Source of the DNA: CAZBKJ01 sp964492495
GTDB taxonomy: Bacteria > Patescibacteriota > Microgenomatia > UBA1400 > UBA12028
DNA length: 27,205 nt
Reading direction: 5' to 3'
Assembly (NCBI GenBank): GCA_964492495.1
Contig: CAZBKJ010000015.1
Span: 1-27,205 of the forward strand
The position numbers and the translations under genes are program-made. Position 1 is the stretch's first letter, and every line of letters begins with the position of its first letter. The notes below the pieces were generated by a model. The model was not told the origin of the DNA. It saw only the letters and a program-made list of their open reading frames with translations, and did not search any database. Of this stretch, positions 7,807-13,492 are shown in pieces.

Positions 7807-8853
7807 ATGAATTTGTGGGTTATTTTTCTGACGGGGTTAACTACTGGTGGGCTGACTTGTGTTGCAGTGCAAGGAGGGCTGCTCATGAGTGTGATCGCAA
7901 ATGTGGATCAAAAAGTGTTCGGAAAGAAAACAACAAACACTGGCGTGAAAAAGTACTTGGTTCCTGTCCTGCTTTTTTTAAGCACAAAACTTTTTGCACA
8001 CATACTGCTTGGATTTTTACTCGGAGCCTTAGGTTCTGTTGTGACATTGTCTTTAGGAGTTCGACTTTTCTTTCAGGCATTCTCAGGATTGTTTATGTTT
8101 GCGACAGCTATGAATTTACTGGATGTCCATCCTATTTTTCGTTTTGTAGTGATCCAGCCACCTCGATTTATTGGTCGGTTTATATATAAATACTCAAAAG
8201 ATTCTGAAAGTTTTTTTGCTCCAGCAGTCTTGGGATTACTCACAGTTCTTATTCCGTGTGGTGTAACGCAGGCGATGGAGGTACTTGCAATCAACACAGG
8301 TGATCCAGTTGCTGGTGCAACCCTCATGGCCGCCTTTGTACTCGGTACTATCCCGTTATTTTCACTCATCGCACTCGCTGCCGCAAAGTTGTCAGAATCG
8401 TGGAAAAAAACGTTTTACCAAGTTGCCGCGACTGTCCTGATTTTGGTTGCCGTTTCTTCGCTCAATGGTGTGCTCGAAGTTTTGGATGCCCCAATAACAG
8501 GATCAAAGATTGTTCGAGCATGGAATGATTTTTGGACTCCAACTCCACTGAAAAATAAAAATTTGAGTTTCGTAAAAGAGATAGACGGAGTTTCGAAAGT
8601 AACAATTGATGTGAATAATACAGGATATAGTCCAAGCTACATTCGCGTAAAAAAAGGTGTACCGGTTGAGTTAACATTACGAACAAATAAAACCTATTCT
8701 TGTGCTGTTGATTTTCATCTAAAAGCATTTGGAATACGAGAGTTCTTACAACCAGTTGGTGAAAAAACTGTCGCGTTTACCCCAAAACAATCTGGAAAAT
8801 TTTCATTTTCCTGTGGTATGGGCATGTATACCGGTGTAGTGGAGGTACTATAG
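7807..8853 (+). CDS. TauE/SafE (UreH-like) membrane protein with C-terminal cupredoxin domain
   Basis: This 348-residue protein joins two parts. Residues 1 to about 235 are a six-helix UreH/DsbD-like membrane domain of two repeats, each with a cysteine near the start of its first helix: GGLTCVAVQGG and LIPCGVTQAM. Residues about 255-348 look like an extracytoplasmic cupredoxin fold: NTGYSPSYIRVKKGVPVELT, then SCAVDFH, and finally FSCGMGMYTG, with cysteine and methionine positions fit to bind copper. It probably moves or holds copper, or passes electrons, at the membrane. Fusions of HMA, TauE/SafE and cupredoxin modules are known in copper loci; here the HMA module is the separate next gene, which starts 1 base after this stop. 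AAAGGAG ends 5 bases before ATG 7807. Confidence 0.8.
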   Translation: MNLWVIFLTGLTTGGLTCVAVQGGLLMSVIANVDQKVFGKKTTNTGVKKYLVPVLLFLSTKLFAHILLGFLLGALGSVVTLSLGVRLFFQAFSGLFMFATAMNLLDVHPIFRFVVIQPPRFIGRFIYKYSKDSESFFAPAVLGLLTVLIPCGVTQAMEVLAINTGDPVAGATLMAAFVLGTIPLFSLIALAAAKLSESWKKTFYQVAATVLILVAVSSLNGVLEVLDAPITGSKIVRAWNDFWTPTPLKNKNLSFVKEIDGVSKVTIDVNNTGYSPSYIRVKKGVPVELTLRTNKTYSCAVDFHLKAFGIREFLQPVGEKTVAFTPKQSGKFSFSCGMGMYTGVVEVL

Positions 8854-8854
8854 T

Positions 8855-9106
8855 ATGTTTTCAATCTTGAAAAGAACACCAACAATTGGAAAAGAAATTG
8901 TATTGAAAATTTCTGGAATGCATTGCACGAGCTGTGCACTTAATATTGATGGAGAGCTAGAAGACATCGATGGTGTTATTCGTTCTTCAACAAACTATGC
9001 AAAGCAGGAAACTACTGTAGTTGTTGATCTAAAAAAAGTGAAAGCCCAGAAGCTTATTGAGACCATCAAGGCCATCGGATATGAGGCTGTAGTGTATACT
9101 ATCTGA
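8855..9106 (+). CDS. Heavy-metal-associated (HMA) domain protein, CopZ-like copper chaperone
   Basis: This 83-residue protein is a single HMA domain. The metal-binding loop is SGMHCTSCALN, with C24 and C27, followed by a beta-alpha-beta-beta-alpha-beta pattern ending in IKAIGYEAVVYTI. It would carry Cu(I) in the cytosol to CopA, or serve the TauE/SafE-cupredoxin protein encoded immediately before it. The start at 8855 is fixed by tight coupling to the upstream stop (one base between) and by GGAGG at 8842-8846, inside the end of that gene. The first 12 residues (MFSILKRTPTIG) precede the domain and are not typical of CopZ, which often begins near the fold. The response regulator gene follows after 5 bases. 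Confidence 0.88.
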   Translation: MFSILKRTPTIGKEIVLKISGMHCTSCALNIDGELEDIDGVIRSSTNYAKQETTVVVDLKKVKAQKLIETIKAIGYEAVVYTI

Positions 9107-9111
9107 CACAT

Positions 9112-9792
9112 ATGACACCTCAAATACTTATCGTTGAAGACGACACGGACCTGCGCGAATCATTATCTGAACTCCTCAGTCAGGATGGATATGTTGTTCG
9201 TAGTGTGAGTGACGGCATGCAGGCGCTTTCCTTGATCGAAAAGGTAGAGCCAGACTTGGTGCTTTTGGATCTAGGGCTTCCAACTTTAAAAGGCGACACG
9301 ATCTGTAAAGAAATCAAGAAAAACTACCCAGACATTGCTGTCATTATTCTTACGGGAAAAGATACAACTGAAGACATTGTGAAGGGACTTAACCTTGGGG
9401 CAGACGACTACATGACAAAACCATTTGAGTATGATGAACTTCGAGCACGTATGAAAGTGCGTCTTCGTGCAGTACAGGGAGATGAAGAAAAACTCAGTGT
9501 TGCGGATCTAACTGTGGACAGAAAAACATTAGAGGTCAAAAGAGGTGAAGAACTCATCACCCTAACTCCTCAGGAATTCAAAATTTTGGAGTACCTGCTG
9601 ATTAACAAAGGACGAGTACTCACACGAGAAATGATTTTAGGTCGATTATGGAAAGGAAATCCAGATATTGAGACGCGAGTGGTCGATGTCTATATCGGAT
9701 ATCTTCGAAAAAAAATCGACGCAAACGCTTCACAAAAGCTCATACAGTCTGTCCGAGGCTTCGGATACAAAATTGCAGAACCTACCCTGTAA
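9112..9792 (+). CDS. OmpR/PhoB-family response regulator
   Basis: This 226-residue DNA-binding regulator has a receiver domain (1 to about 120) with the acidic pocket VEDD (8-11), the phosphorylated D53 in LLDLGLP and K103 in MTKPFEY. A winged-helix domain of the Trans_reg_C type (about 128-226) contains LTPQEFKILEYLL, RVLTREMIL and VYIGYLRKKI, with the C-terminal hairpin VRGFGYKI. It begins 5 bases after the HMA gene and is probably cotranscribed with the copper genes, which suggests a CopR-like role. No membrane sensor kinase is adjacent. The nearest kinase (10136) is soluble and separated by a gene with its own ribosome-binding site, so pairing is open. Confidence 0.93.
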   Translation: MTPQILIVEDDTDLRESLSELLSQDGYVVRSVSDGMQALSLIEKVEPDLVLLDLGLPTLKGDTICKEIKKNYPDIAVIILTGKDTTEDIVKGLNLGADDYMTKPFEYDELRARMKVRLRAVQGDEEKLSVADLTVDRKTLEVKRGEELITLTPQEFKILEYLLINKGRVLTREMILGRLWKGNPDIETRVVDVYIGYLRKKIDANASQKLIQSVRGFGYKIAEPTL

Positions 9793-9805
9793 TACGTTCT
9801 TTCTG

Positions 9806-9838
9806 TTTTCTTACATTCATTGAACTATTCTTTTCAAG
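9806..9838 (+). promoter_or_regulatory. Upstream element of the KGG gene shared with the GlsB locus
   Basis: The interval contains TTTCTTACATT (9807-9817) and CTATTCTT (9825-9832), the latter flanked by the inverted pair TTGAA and TTCAA. The same two words occur at 11634-11644 and 11673-11680, upstream of the 20-codon ORF and GlsB gene, with different spacing. It may be a regulator site common to the two stress loci; chance resemblance in T-rich DNA is possible. Confidence 0.25.
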
Positions 9839-9892
9839 TTTTTGCTCCATTATGCACTCACCTAGAAGTGGGTATGTAAAGGAGAAATCTGT

Positions 9893-10084
9893 ATGAAGTC
9901 ACCAACGAATCCTCAAAAAAATAATTCATCAAAACGTGGTTTTGCTTCAATGTCAAAGGAGAAGCAGCGGGCTATCGCGAGCAAAGGTGGAACGATTGCC
10001 CATCAATTGGGGAAAGCACATGAGTTTACCAGTAAGGAAGCGTCTGAAGCAGGAAAAAAAAGAACGAGAACGAAAGAGGTCTAA
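9893..10084 (+). CDS. KGG-motif stress protein (GsiB/YciG-like)
   Basis: This 63-residue, strongly hydrophilic and basic protein contains GFASMSKEKQRAIASKGG and a second, degenerate copy (FTSKEASEAGKKRT). These are the repeats of the KGG family (general stress protein GsiB of Bacillus, YciG of enterobacteria). Such proteins resemble plant LEA hydrophilins and accumulate under starvation, desiccation or heat; no enzymatic activity is known. AAAGGAG (9878-9884) lies 8 bases before the ATG. The gene heads the stress and signalling cluster, and its upstream region shares short words with that of the GlsB locus. An imperfect inverted repeat, ACTCAC-N6-GTGGGT (9856-9873), stands just before the ribosome-binding site. 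Confidence 0.85.
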   Translation: MKSPTNPQKNNSSKRGFASMSKEKQRAIASKGGTIAHQLGKAHEFTSKEASEAGKKRTRTKEV

Positions 10085-10135
10085 CGCTTTTGCTGATTCC
10101 TCCTGCGGACAACTCATCTTTAGACAGTTTCCTTT

Positions 10136-11263
10136 TTGAAAAAATTTGACACAATAGGAGGCGTGAAAAAGAATAATCCTGAAACCAAGAATATTAAAAA
10201 AAGTACGCACATTCACGCTGAACTCATCGAATCTCTCCCTTGCGTGGTCTGGGAGGTAATCGGCGATCCGAGTGATAAGAATCAACGCATTCATTACGTG
10301 AGTGCATATGCTGTGAGCCTTTTAGGTCACTCACTCAAACGATGGTTAGAAACACCTGGATTCTGGATAGATATTATGTATTCGGAAGACAGAGAACGAG
10401 TCGAAAAAAAACTGAAAACTATTTTCTTAGTCCAAAACCAAGGGATAGTCCGCTACCGATGGGTAGCAAGTGACAATACACCTGTATGGGTAGAGACACG
10501 AATTGATGTTATGAAAGATTCAAAAAATACTCGAATCGGTATCCGTGCTGTGACAGTTGATATATCTGCCCACATGGATATCCAAAGAAGAAAGGATGAA
10601 TTTATTAGCGTGGTCAGTCATGAACTCAAAACACCACTTACCAGCATTAAAGCGTACGCACAGTTGCTCAAGCGTCAGGGAGATATAGAAAAAAATCCGT
10701 TGATGATGAAGTACTTGGGTCGAATGAATGTGCAAGTCGATCGCTTAACCCATCTTATTTTCCAACTCCTAGATACAACCCGTATTCAAGCAGGAAAGCT
10801 TATTTTAGATAAAACTGAATTTTCATTGGATGAGTTGATTTTAGAGATTGGGAAGGATGTATCTCATATCGCCCAAACTCACTCAATTCATATTGATCCA
10901 CTTGCTCAAATTACGGTCAATGCTGACCGTATCCGAATAGCCCAGGTGCTTATGAATTTTTTGACAAATGCTACGAAGTTCTCTCCTCCAGGTTCCTCGA
11001 TTCAGGTTAGTGCTTTCGTGGAAAATGGAGAGGTAACGGTAAAAGTAAAAGACTTTGGAAAAGGTGTTGCAAAAGAAGACCAGCAGCAGGTTTTTGAGAG
11101 ATTCTTCCAGGCAAATCGTAAATCGTTATCTGATCAAAGCGTTGGTCTGGGTTTGTATATTGCTTCTGAAATCATCAGGCAACACGAAGGTACAATAGGA
11201 GTGAAAAGTGCCAAAGGAAAAGGTGCAACCTTTTTCTTTACACTCCCACTAGGTACAGTATGA
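10136..11263 (+). CDS. Soluble PAS-domain sensor histidine kinase
   Basis: This protein of about 375 residues has no membrane helix. Residues 30-145 resemble a PAS/PAC sensor (IESLPCVVWEV ... IMYSEDRERVEKKL ... RYRWVASDNTPVWVETRIDV). The HisKA domain follows with VSHELKTPLTSIKAYAQL, phospho-accepting His about 162. The HATPase domain has the N box QVLMNFLTNATKFS, the G1 box KDFGKGV, FERFF, and the G2 box GLGLYIASEII. It should autophosphorylate in response to a cytoplasmic signal and pass phosphate to the receiver gene overlapping its stop by 4 bases. The start is uncertain: TTG 10136 is the frame's first start but has no ribosome-binding site, while GTG 10163 has GGAGG only one base away. 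Neither choice affects the domains. Confidence 0.9.
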   Translation: MKKFDTIGGVKKNNPETKNIKKSTHIHAELIESLPCVVWEVIGDPSDKNQRIHYVSAYAVSLLGHSLKRWLETPGFWIDIMYSEDRERVEKKLKTIFLVQNQGIVRYRWVASDNTPVWVETRIDVMKDSKNTRIGIRAVTVDISAHMDIQRRKDEFISVVSHELKTPLTSIKAYAQLLKRQGDIEKNPLMMKYLGRMNVQVDRLTHLIFQLLDTTRIQAGKLILDKTEFSLDELILEIGKDVSHIAQTHSIHIDPLAQITVNADRIRIAQVLMNFLTNATKFSPPGSSIQVSAFVENGEVTVKVKDFGKGVAKEDQQQVFERFFQANRKSLSDQSVGLGLYIASEIIRQHEGTIGVKSAKGKGATFFFTLPLGTV

Positions 11264-11616
11264 GTAAAAATGTCGTGATTATCGATGATGATGAAAGTAT
11301 CCGTGAAGTTGTCACCATGATCGTTGATACCCTTGGATACCAGACCATTAGTCTTCCGTCATGTAAGGATCCAAAAGAAATTCTTGGACATAAACCACAG
11401 TTGGTGATTATGGATCTCTGGATGCCTGGAGTTGGTGGAGAAGAGCTCACAACCAAGCTCAAAAAAAATAACGCCACGAAAGATATTCCAATTCTCATCA
11501 TGTCAGCTTCAAATGAAGCAAAGAAGGTTGCAGATCGAATTGGTGCAGATGGATGTCTTTTGAAACCATTTGATATTGATGAACTTGAGCAAGTAGTACA
11601 TTCATACCTTCTGTAA
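11260..11616 (+). CDS. Single-domain response regulator (CheY-like receiver)
   Basis: This 118-residue protein is a receiver domain only. It shows IIDDDES (acid pocket, about 7-13), IMDLWMPG with the phosphorylated D52, a serine in IMSAS, and LLKPFDIDEL with the conserved lysine. It has no output domain, so it either works through protein contacts or relays phosphate to another protein. Its ATG overlaps the kinase stop (ATGA), the classic arrangement of a translationally coupled kinase and receiver pair, so the PAS kinase is its likely partner. The OmpR-type regulator at 9112 could be a further acceptor. Confidence 0.92.
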   Translation: MSKNVVIIDDDESIREVVTMIVDTLGYQTISLPSCKDPKEILGHKPQLVIMDLWMPGVGGEELTTKLKKNNATKDIPILIMSASNEAKKVADRIGADGCLLKPFDIDELEQVVHSYLL

Positions 11617-11633
11617 ATACTCATCTATACAGG

Positions 11634-11680
11634 TTTCTTACATTGTTTTCACTTTCCTTTCGTCTCTTGAGGCTATTCTT
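11634..11680 (+). promoter_or_regulatory. Upstream element of the 20-codon ORF and GlsB locus, shared with the KGG gene
   Basis: TTTCTTACATT (11634-11644) and CTATTCTT (11673-11680) recur from the KGG upstream region. Here the second word is flanked by TCTTGA and TTAAGA, an inverted pair with one mismatch. Spacing differs between the two sites, so this is not a single rigid promoter motif. The role is unknown. Confidence 0.22.
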
Positions 11681-11735
11681 ATTAAGAACGTTGCATAGTG
11701 ATCTGTAATTTTCAAGCATGATGTGCGACGAATCA

Positions 11736-11752
11736 TCTCCCACATGGGGAGA
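11736..11752 (+). repeat. Inverted repeat upstream of the 20-codon ORF
   Basis: TCTCCC (11736-11741) and GGGAGA (11747-11752) form a perfect 6-bp dyad around a 5-base spacer, ACATG. It lies 30 bases before the strong ribosome-binding-site ORF and has no T-run after it, so it is not a terminator. It could be an operator or an mRNA leader hairpin. Its geometry (C-run, 5-base spacer, G-run) resembles the CsoR operator but the sequence differs. Confidence 0.4.
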
Positions 11753-11781
11753 AATAATTAACGGATAGAAAGGAGGCACAG

Positions 11782-11844
11782 ATGCCTACATATATAGACA
11801 CAGCAATTGGATTTTTGCTCAAAAGAGCAAAGCAGCAAGCATAA
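11782..11844 (+). CDS. 20-residue small ORF with strong ribosome-binding site
   Basis: This ORF encodes a peptide of 20 residues, MPTYIDTAIGFLLKRAKQQA. The case for translation is the near-perfect Shine-Dalgarno sequence AAAGGAGG (11770-11777), 4 bases before ATG, with no competing start, and the GlsB gene following after 26 bases with its own AAAGGAG. The peptide has a hydrophobic centre and a basic tail, which suits a small membrane-associated or amphipathic helix. I do not recognise a family. It could instead be a leader peptide affecting expression of the downstream stress genes. Confidence 0.5.
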   Translation: MPTYIDTAIGFLLKRAKQQA

Positions 11845-11870
11845 AAAAATATACAGAGAAAGGAGTAATT

Positions 11871-12125
11871 ATGGGAATAATTGCATGGATAGTATTAGGA
11901 GCGATAGCAGGATGGATTGCTTCGATTGTGATGAAAACAGACGCATCACAAGGTTTGGGTGGAGATATTTTACTAGGGATCGTCGGAGCCTTTATCGGAG
12001 GATTTCTTATGAACCTCTTTGGACAAGTTGGTGTGACGGGCTTAAATATCTATAGTTTGGTCGTCGCAACGATCGGAGCGGTTGTGGTGATCTTTGTGGG
12101 GCGTTCGCTCTCAAGTCGTTATTAA
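11871..12125 (+). CDS. GlsB/YeaQ/YmgE-family stress membrane protein
   Basis: This 84-residue protein is made of three hydrophobic, glycine-rich helices. It starts with MGIIAWIVLGAIAGWIASIV, followed by GLGGDILLGIVGAFIGGFL and a last helix ending in FVGRSLSSRY. This is the transglycosylase-associated (GlsB/YeaQ/YmgE) family pattern: small inner-membrane proteins induced by stress, of unknown mechanism and, despite the old family name, no demonstrated transglycosylase activity. AAAGGAG (11859-11865) lies 5 bases before the ATG. It follows the 20-codon ORF and precedes a YtxH-like gene by 21 bases, so the three are probably one transcript ended by the hairpin at 12610. Confidence 0.9.
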   Translation: MGIIAWIVLGAIAGWIASIVMKTDASQGLGGDILLGIVGAFIGGFLMNLFGQVGVTGLNIYSLVVATIGAVVVIFVGRSLSSRY

Positions 12126-12146
12126 CAATACAAAAGGAAATACATT

Positions 12147-12428
12147 ATGAATGCACGTACAAATGATTCGTCAAATGCGCTAAAAACTGCCGCCGTTGGA
12201 GTAGCAGCTGGAGTAGTGGGAGCAGCAGTCGGTGCTGTCGCTGTGGCGCTCAGTGATAAAGATACTAGAGACAAGTTGAGGGATTCGGCAGAGCAGGTAA
12301 AAGAAAAGGGTCAAGAGCTTCTAGGCAAGGTAGAGGATCGAGCAATAGACGCTCAAAAACAAGCAAAAGAAACTGTCGATGAAGCACGAACAAAAGGAAA
12401 GAAAGCTTTGCAGTCTGTAAAGAAGTAA
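12147..12428 (+). CDS. YtxH-like, LEA-like stress protein
   Basis: This 93-residue protein has an Ala/Gly/Val-rich hydrophobic segment at about 13-35 (AAVGVAAGVVGAAVGAVAVA). It is followed by a long charged helix rich in Lys, Glu, Asp and Ala (RDKLRDSAEQVKEKGQELLG ... KQAKETVDEARTKGKKA). That is the YtxH layout: one membrane anchor and a coiled or LEA-like cytosolic tail. The family is linked to general stress and has no known activity. AAAGGAAA lies just upstream of ATG. A second protein of the same type is encoded on the opposite strand at 12618-12842; both share the pattern of a small-residue helix followed by LSDxDxRxK. Confidence 0.8.
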   Translation: MNARTNDSSNALKTAAVGVAAGVVGAAVGAVAVALSDKDTRDKLRDSAEQVKEKGQELLGKVEDRAIDAQKQAKETVDEARTKGKKALQSVKK

Positions 12429-12436
12429 TGTACTGT

Positions 12437-12607
12437 ATGCCAAAAGGGAAGCATCTCAAAGGTGTATCAGCCAAAGAGCAGCGACAATACGAGCACATTA
12501 AAAAATCCGCAGAAAAATCTGGACGGTATGGGAATCGGGCGGCAGAAATTGCCGCCCGAACCGTACTACAACAACACAAAAAAGAAGGTCACGAACCAGG
12601 GGAATAG
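12437..12607 (+). CDS. Small basic conserved protein (56 aa) of the stress cluster
   Basis: The frame encodes 56 residues. It starts MPKGKHLKGVSAKEQRQYEH, continues with IKKSAEKSGRYGNRAAEIAA and ends RTVLQQHKKEGHEPGE. The pattern KEQRQYEHIKxSxxxxGR ... RAAEIAARTV is one I have seen in many short bacterial proteins, often labelled plasmid stabilisation or Rho-termination-like without evidence. It is highly charged and helical. It begins 8 bases after the YtxH-like stop, so it is likely the last gene of that operon. A terminator hairpin starts 2 bases after its TAG. No Shine-Dalgarno sequence is evident, so translation may depend on coupling. Function unknown. Confidence 0.75.
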   Translation: MPKGKHLKGVSAKEQRQYEHIKKSAEKSGRYGNRAAEIAARTVLQQHKKEGHEPGE

Positions 12608-12609
12608 AT

Positions 12610-12644
12610 CACTAAACCTACTTGCGACGTTTAGTGGTTTTTTT
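12610..12644 (+). terminator. Rho-independent terminator of the GlsB/YtxH operon
   Basis: CACTAAAC (12610-12617) and GTTTAGTG (12629-12636) form a perfect 8-bp stem with an 11-base loop, followed by G and seven T (12638-12644). It serves the plus strand. It lies inside the 3' end of the minus-strand YtxH-like gene, where the T-run is the complement of lysine codons. Confidence 0.8.
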
Positions 12645-12842
12645 GGCTTTTTTCACTGCTGATCGAGCTTTACCTGCAACCTTACGAATATCTTTTTCAA
12701 TAACCTTTTCGACTTTTTTTGCTTCTTTGACAACTTTCTTCCGGTTGTCTTCATCTGATAAAAACATTCCAACAGCTCCCGCGATCACACCAGTAACCGC
12801 TCCGACTAGGGCTCCGACGCCAAATGATGATTGTTTTGCCAT
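12618..12842 (-). CDS. YtxH-like membrane-anchored protein
   Basis: This 74-residue protein starts MAKQSSFGVGALVGAVTGVI. It has one glycine/alanine/valine-rich helix (about 7-28), then LSDEDNRKKVVKEAKKVEKV and a very lysine-rich C-terminus. This is the YtxH-like pattern also seen in the plus-strand gene at 12147. I place the start at 12842, not at the upstream in-frame ATG 12854, because GGAGG stands 5 bases before ATG 12842 and overlaps the other start. The Lys-rich tail could contact nucleic acid or phospholipid head groups. The last codons overlap the terminator of the convergent operon. Confidence 0.75.
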   Translation of the reverse strand: MAKQSSFGVGALVGAVTGVIAGAVGMFLSDEDNRKKVVKEAKKVEKVIEKDIRKVAGKARSAVKKAKKTTKRRK

Positions 12843-12937
12843 ATGTTCCTCCATTGTAGGGCAGAATTAATAGATTCAATTTTAGTGTGAAACATTTTGG
12901 TCTTTGATGCAAGGGGCTAAAGTTTGTGGGAACAAGG

Positions 12938-12943
12938 TATAAT
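12938..12943 (+). promoter_or_regulatory. -10 element of tRNA-Arg
   Basis: A perfect TATAAT ends 11 bases before the mature 5' end of the tRNA. No good -35 is visible at the expected distance. Confidence 0.5.
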
Positions 12944-12954
12944 AGTATGTGAAG

Positions 12955-13028
12955 GCTCCCGTAGCTCAATTGGATAGAGCAGTTCCCTTCTAAGGAAAAG
13001 GTTGTGCGTTCGATTCGCGCCGGGAGCA
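12955..13028 (+). tRNA. tRNA-Arg (anticodon UCU)
   Basis: The acceptor strands GCTCCCG and CGGGAGC pair perfectly. The D arm is GCTC/GAGC, and the anticodon loop CTTCTAA shows anticodon TCT, reading AGA. The T arm is GTGCG-TTCGATT-CGCGC with one G-T pair. The base of the anticodon stem has a G-A mismatch. The 3' CCA is not encoded (A then CAAA), so it must be added by the CCA-adding enzyme, a copy of which is encoded at 25591. AGA is a common arginine codon in the AT-rich genes of this window. Confidence 0.95.
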
Positions 13029-13036
13029 CAAAAAAG

Positions 13037-13492
13037 TTACTTCTTCTTCTTGAAAAATACAACACTGAAGATCACTCCAGAAAGTACCCACCACAGGGTG
13101 GTAGCAAACAAAAGCAGTGTATTACTGTAATCCATCCACGCCAAAATTGTGTGATGATTGTCTCGTAAAAACATATCCGCTCTCATATACAACCGCATCG
13201 TATCGAAAGGAGAATTAGGGATAAAAAAATCCAGAACAAAAAGCATGAAGATACTACATCCTGCAAAAATGCTGTAGGTGAGTGTCTGCTTGCGTGGAAT
13301 TGGTGCTTGTGCAAGCATGATAAGAAGCATTGTGTACCCAAAACCAATCAGCGCTGTAAAGCCCGTCACGATAGCAATTGAGGCAGGCGAAAAGTTGTTT
13401 GTTACCAATAATCGTTCCCAAGCGTGAAAAGACTGCGTCACTGTCAAGAACGCGAACCACATCCCCACCATCAAAAGCACGAGGTATTTCAT
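13037..13492 (-). CDS. Small integral membrane protein, four predicted helices
   Basis: This 151-residue hydrophobic protein has likely helices at about 2-20, 38-62, 72-92 and 122-146, and a C-terminal KKKK typical of the cytosolic side. A conserved-looking loop, MRADMFLRDNHHTILAWMDY, lies before the last helix, with two histidines. I do not recognise the family. Its ATG overlaps the stop of metG by 4 bases on the same strand, so it is translated as the second gene of a metG transcript. Nothing in the sequence links it to translation, so the coupling may only reflect genome compactness. Confidence 0.7.
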   Translation of the reverse strand: MKYLVLLMVGMWFAFLTVTQSFHAWERLLVTNNFSPASIAIVTGFTALIGFGYTMLLIMLAQAPIPRKQTLTYSIFAGCSIFMLFVLDFFIPNSPFDTMRLYMRADMFLRDNHHTILAWMDYSNTLLLFATTLWWVLSGVIFSVVFFKKKK

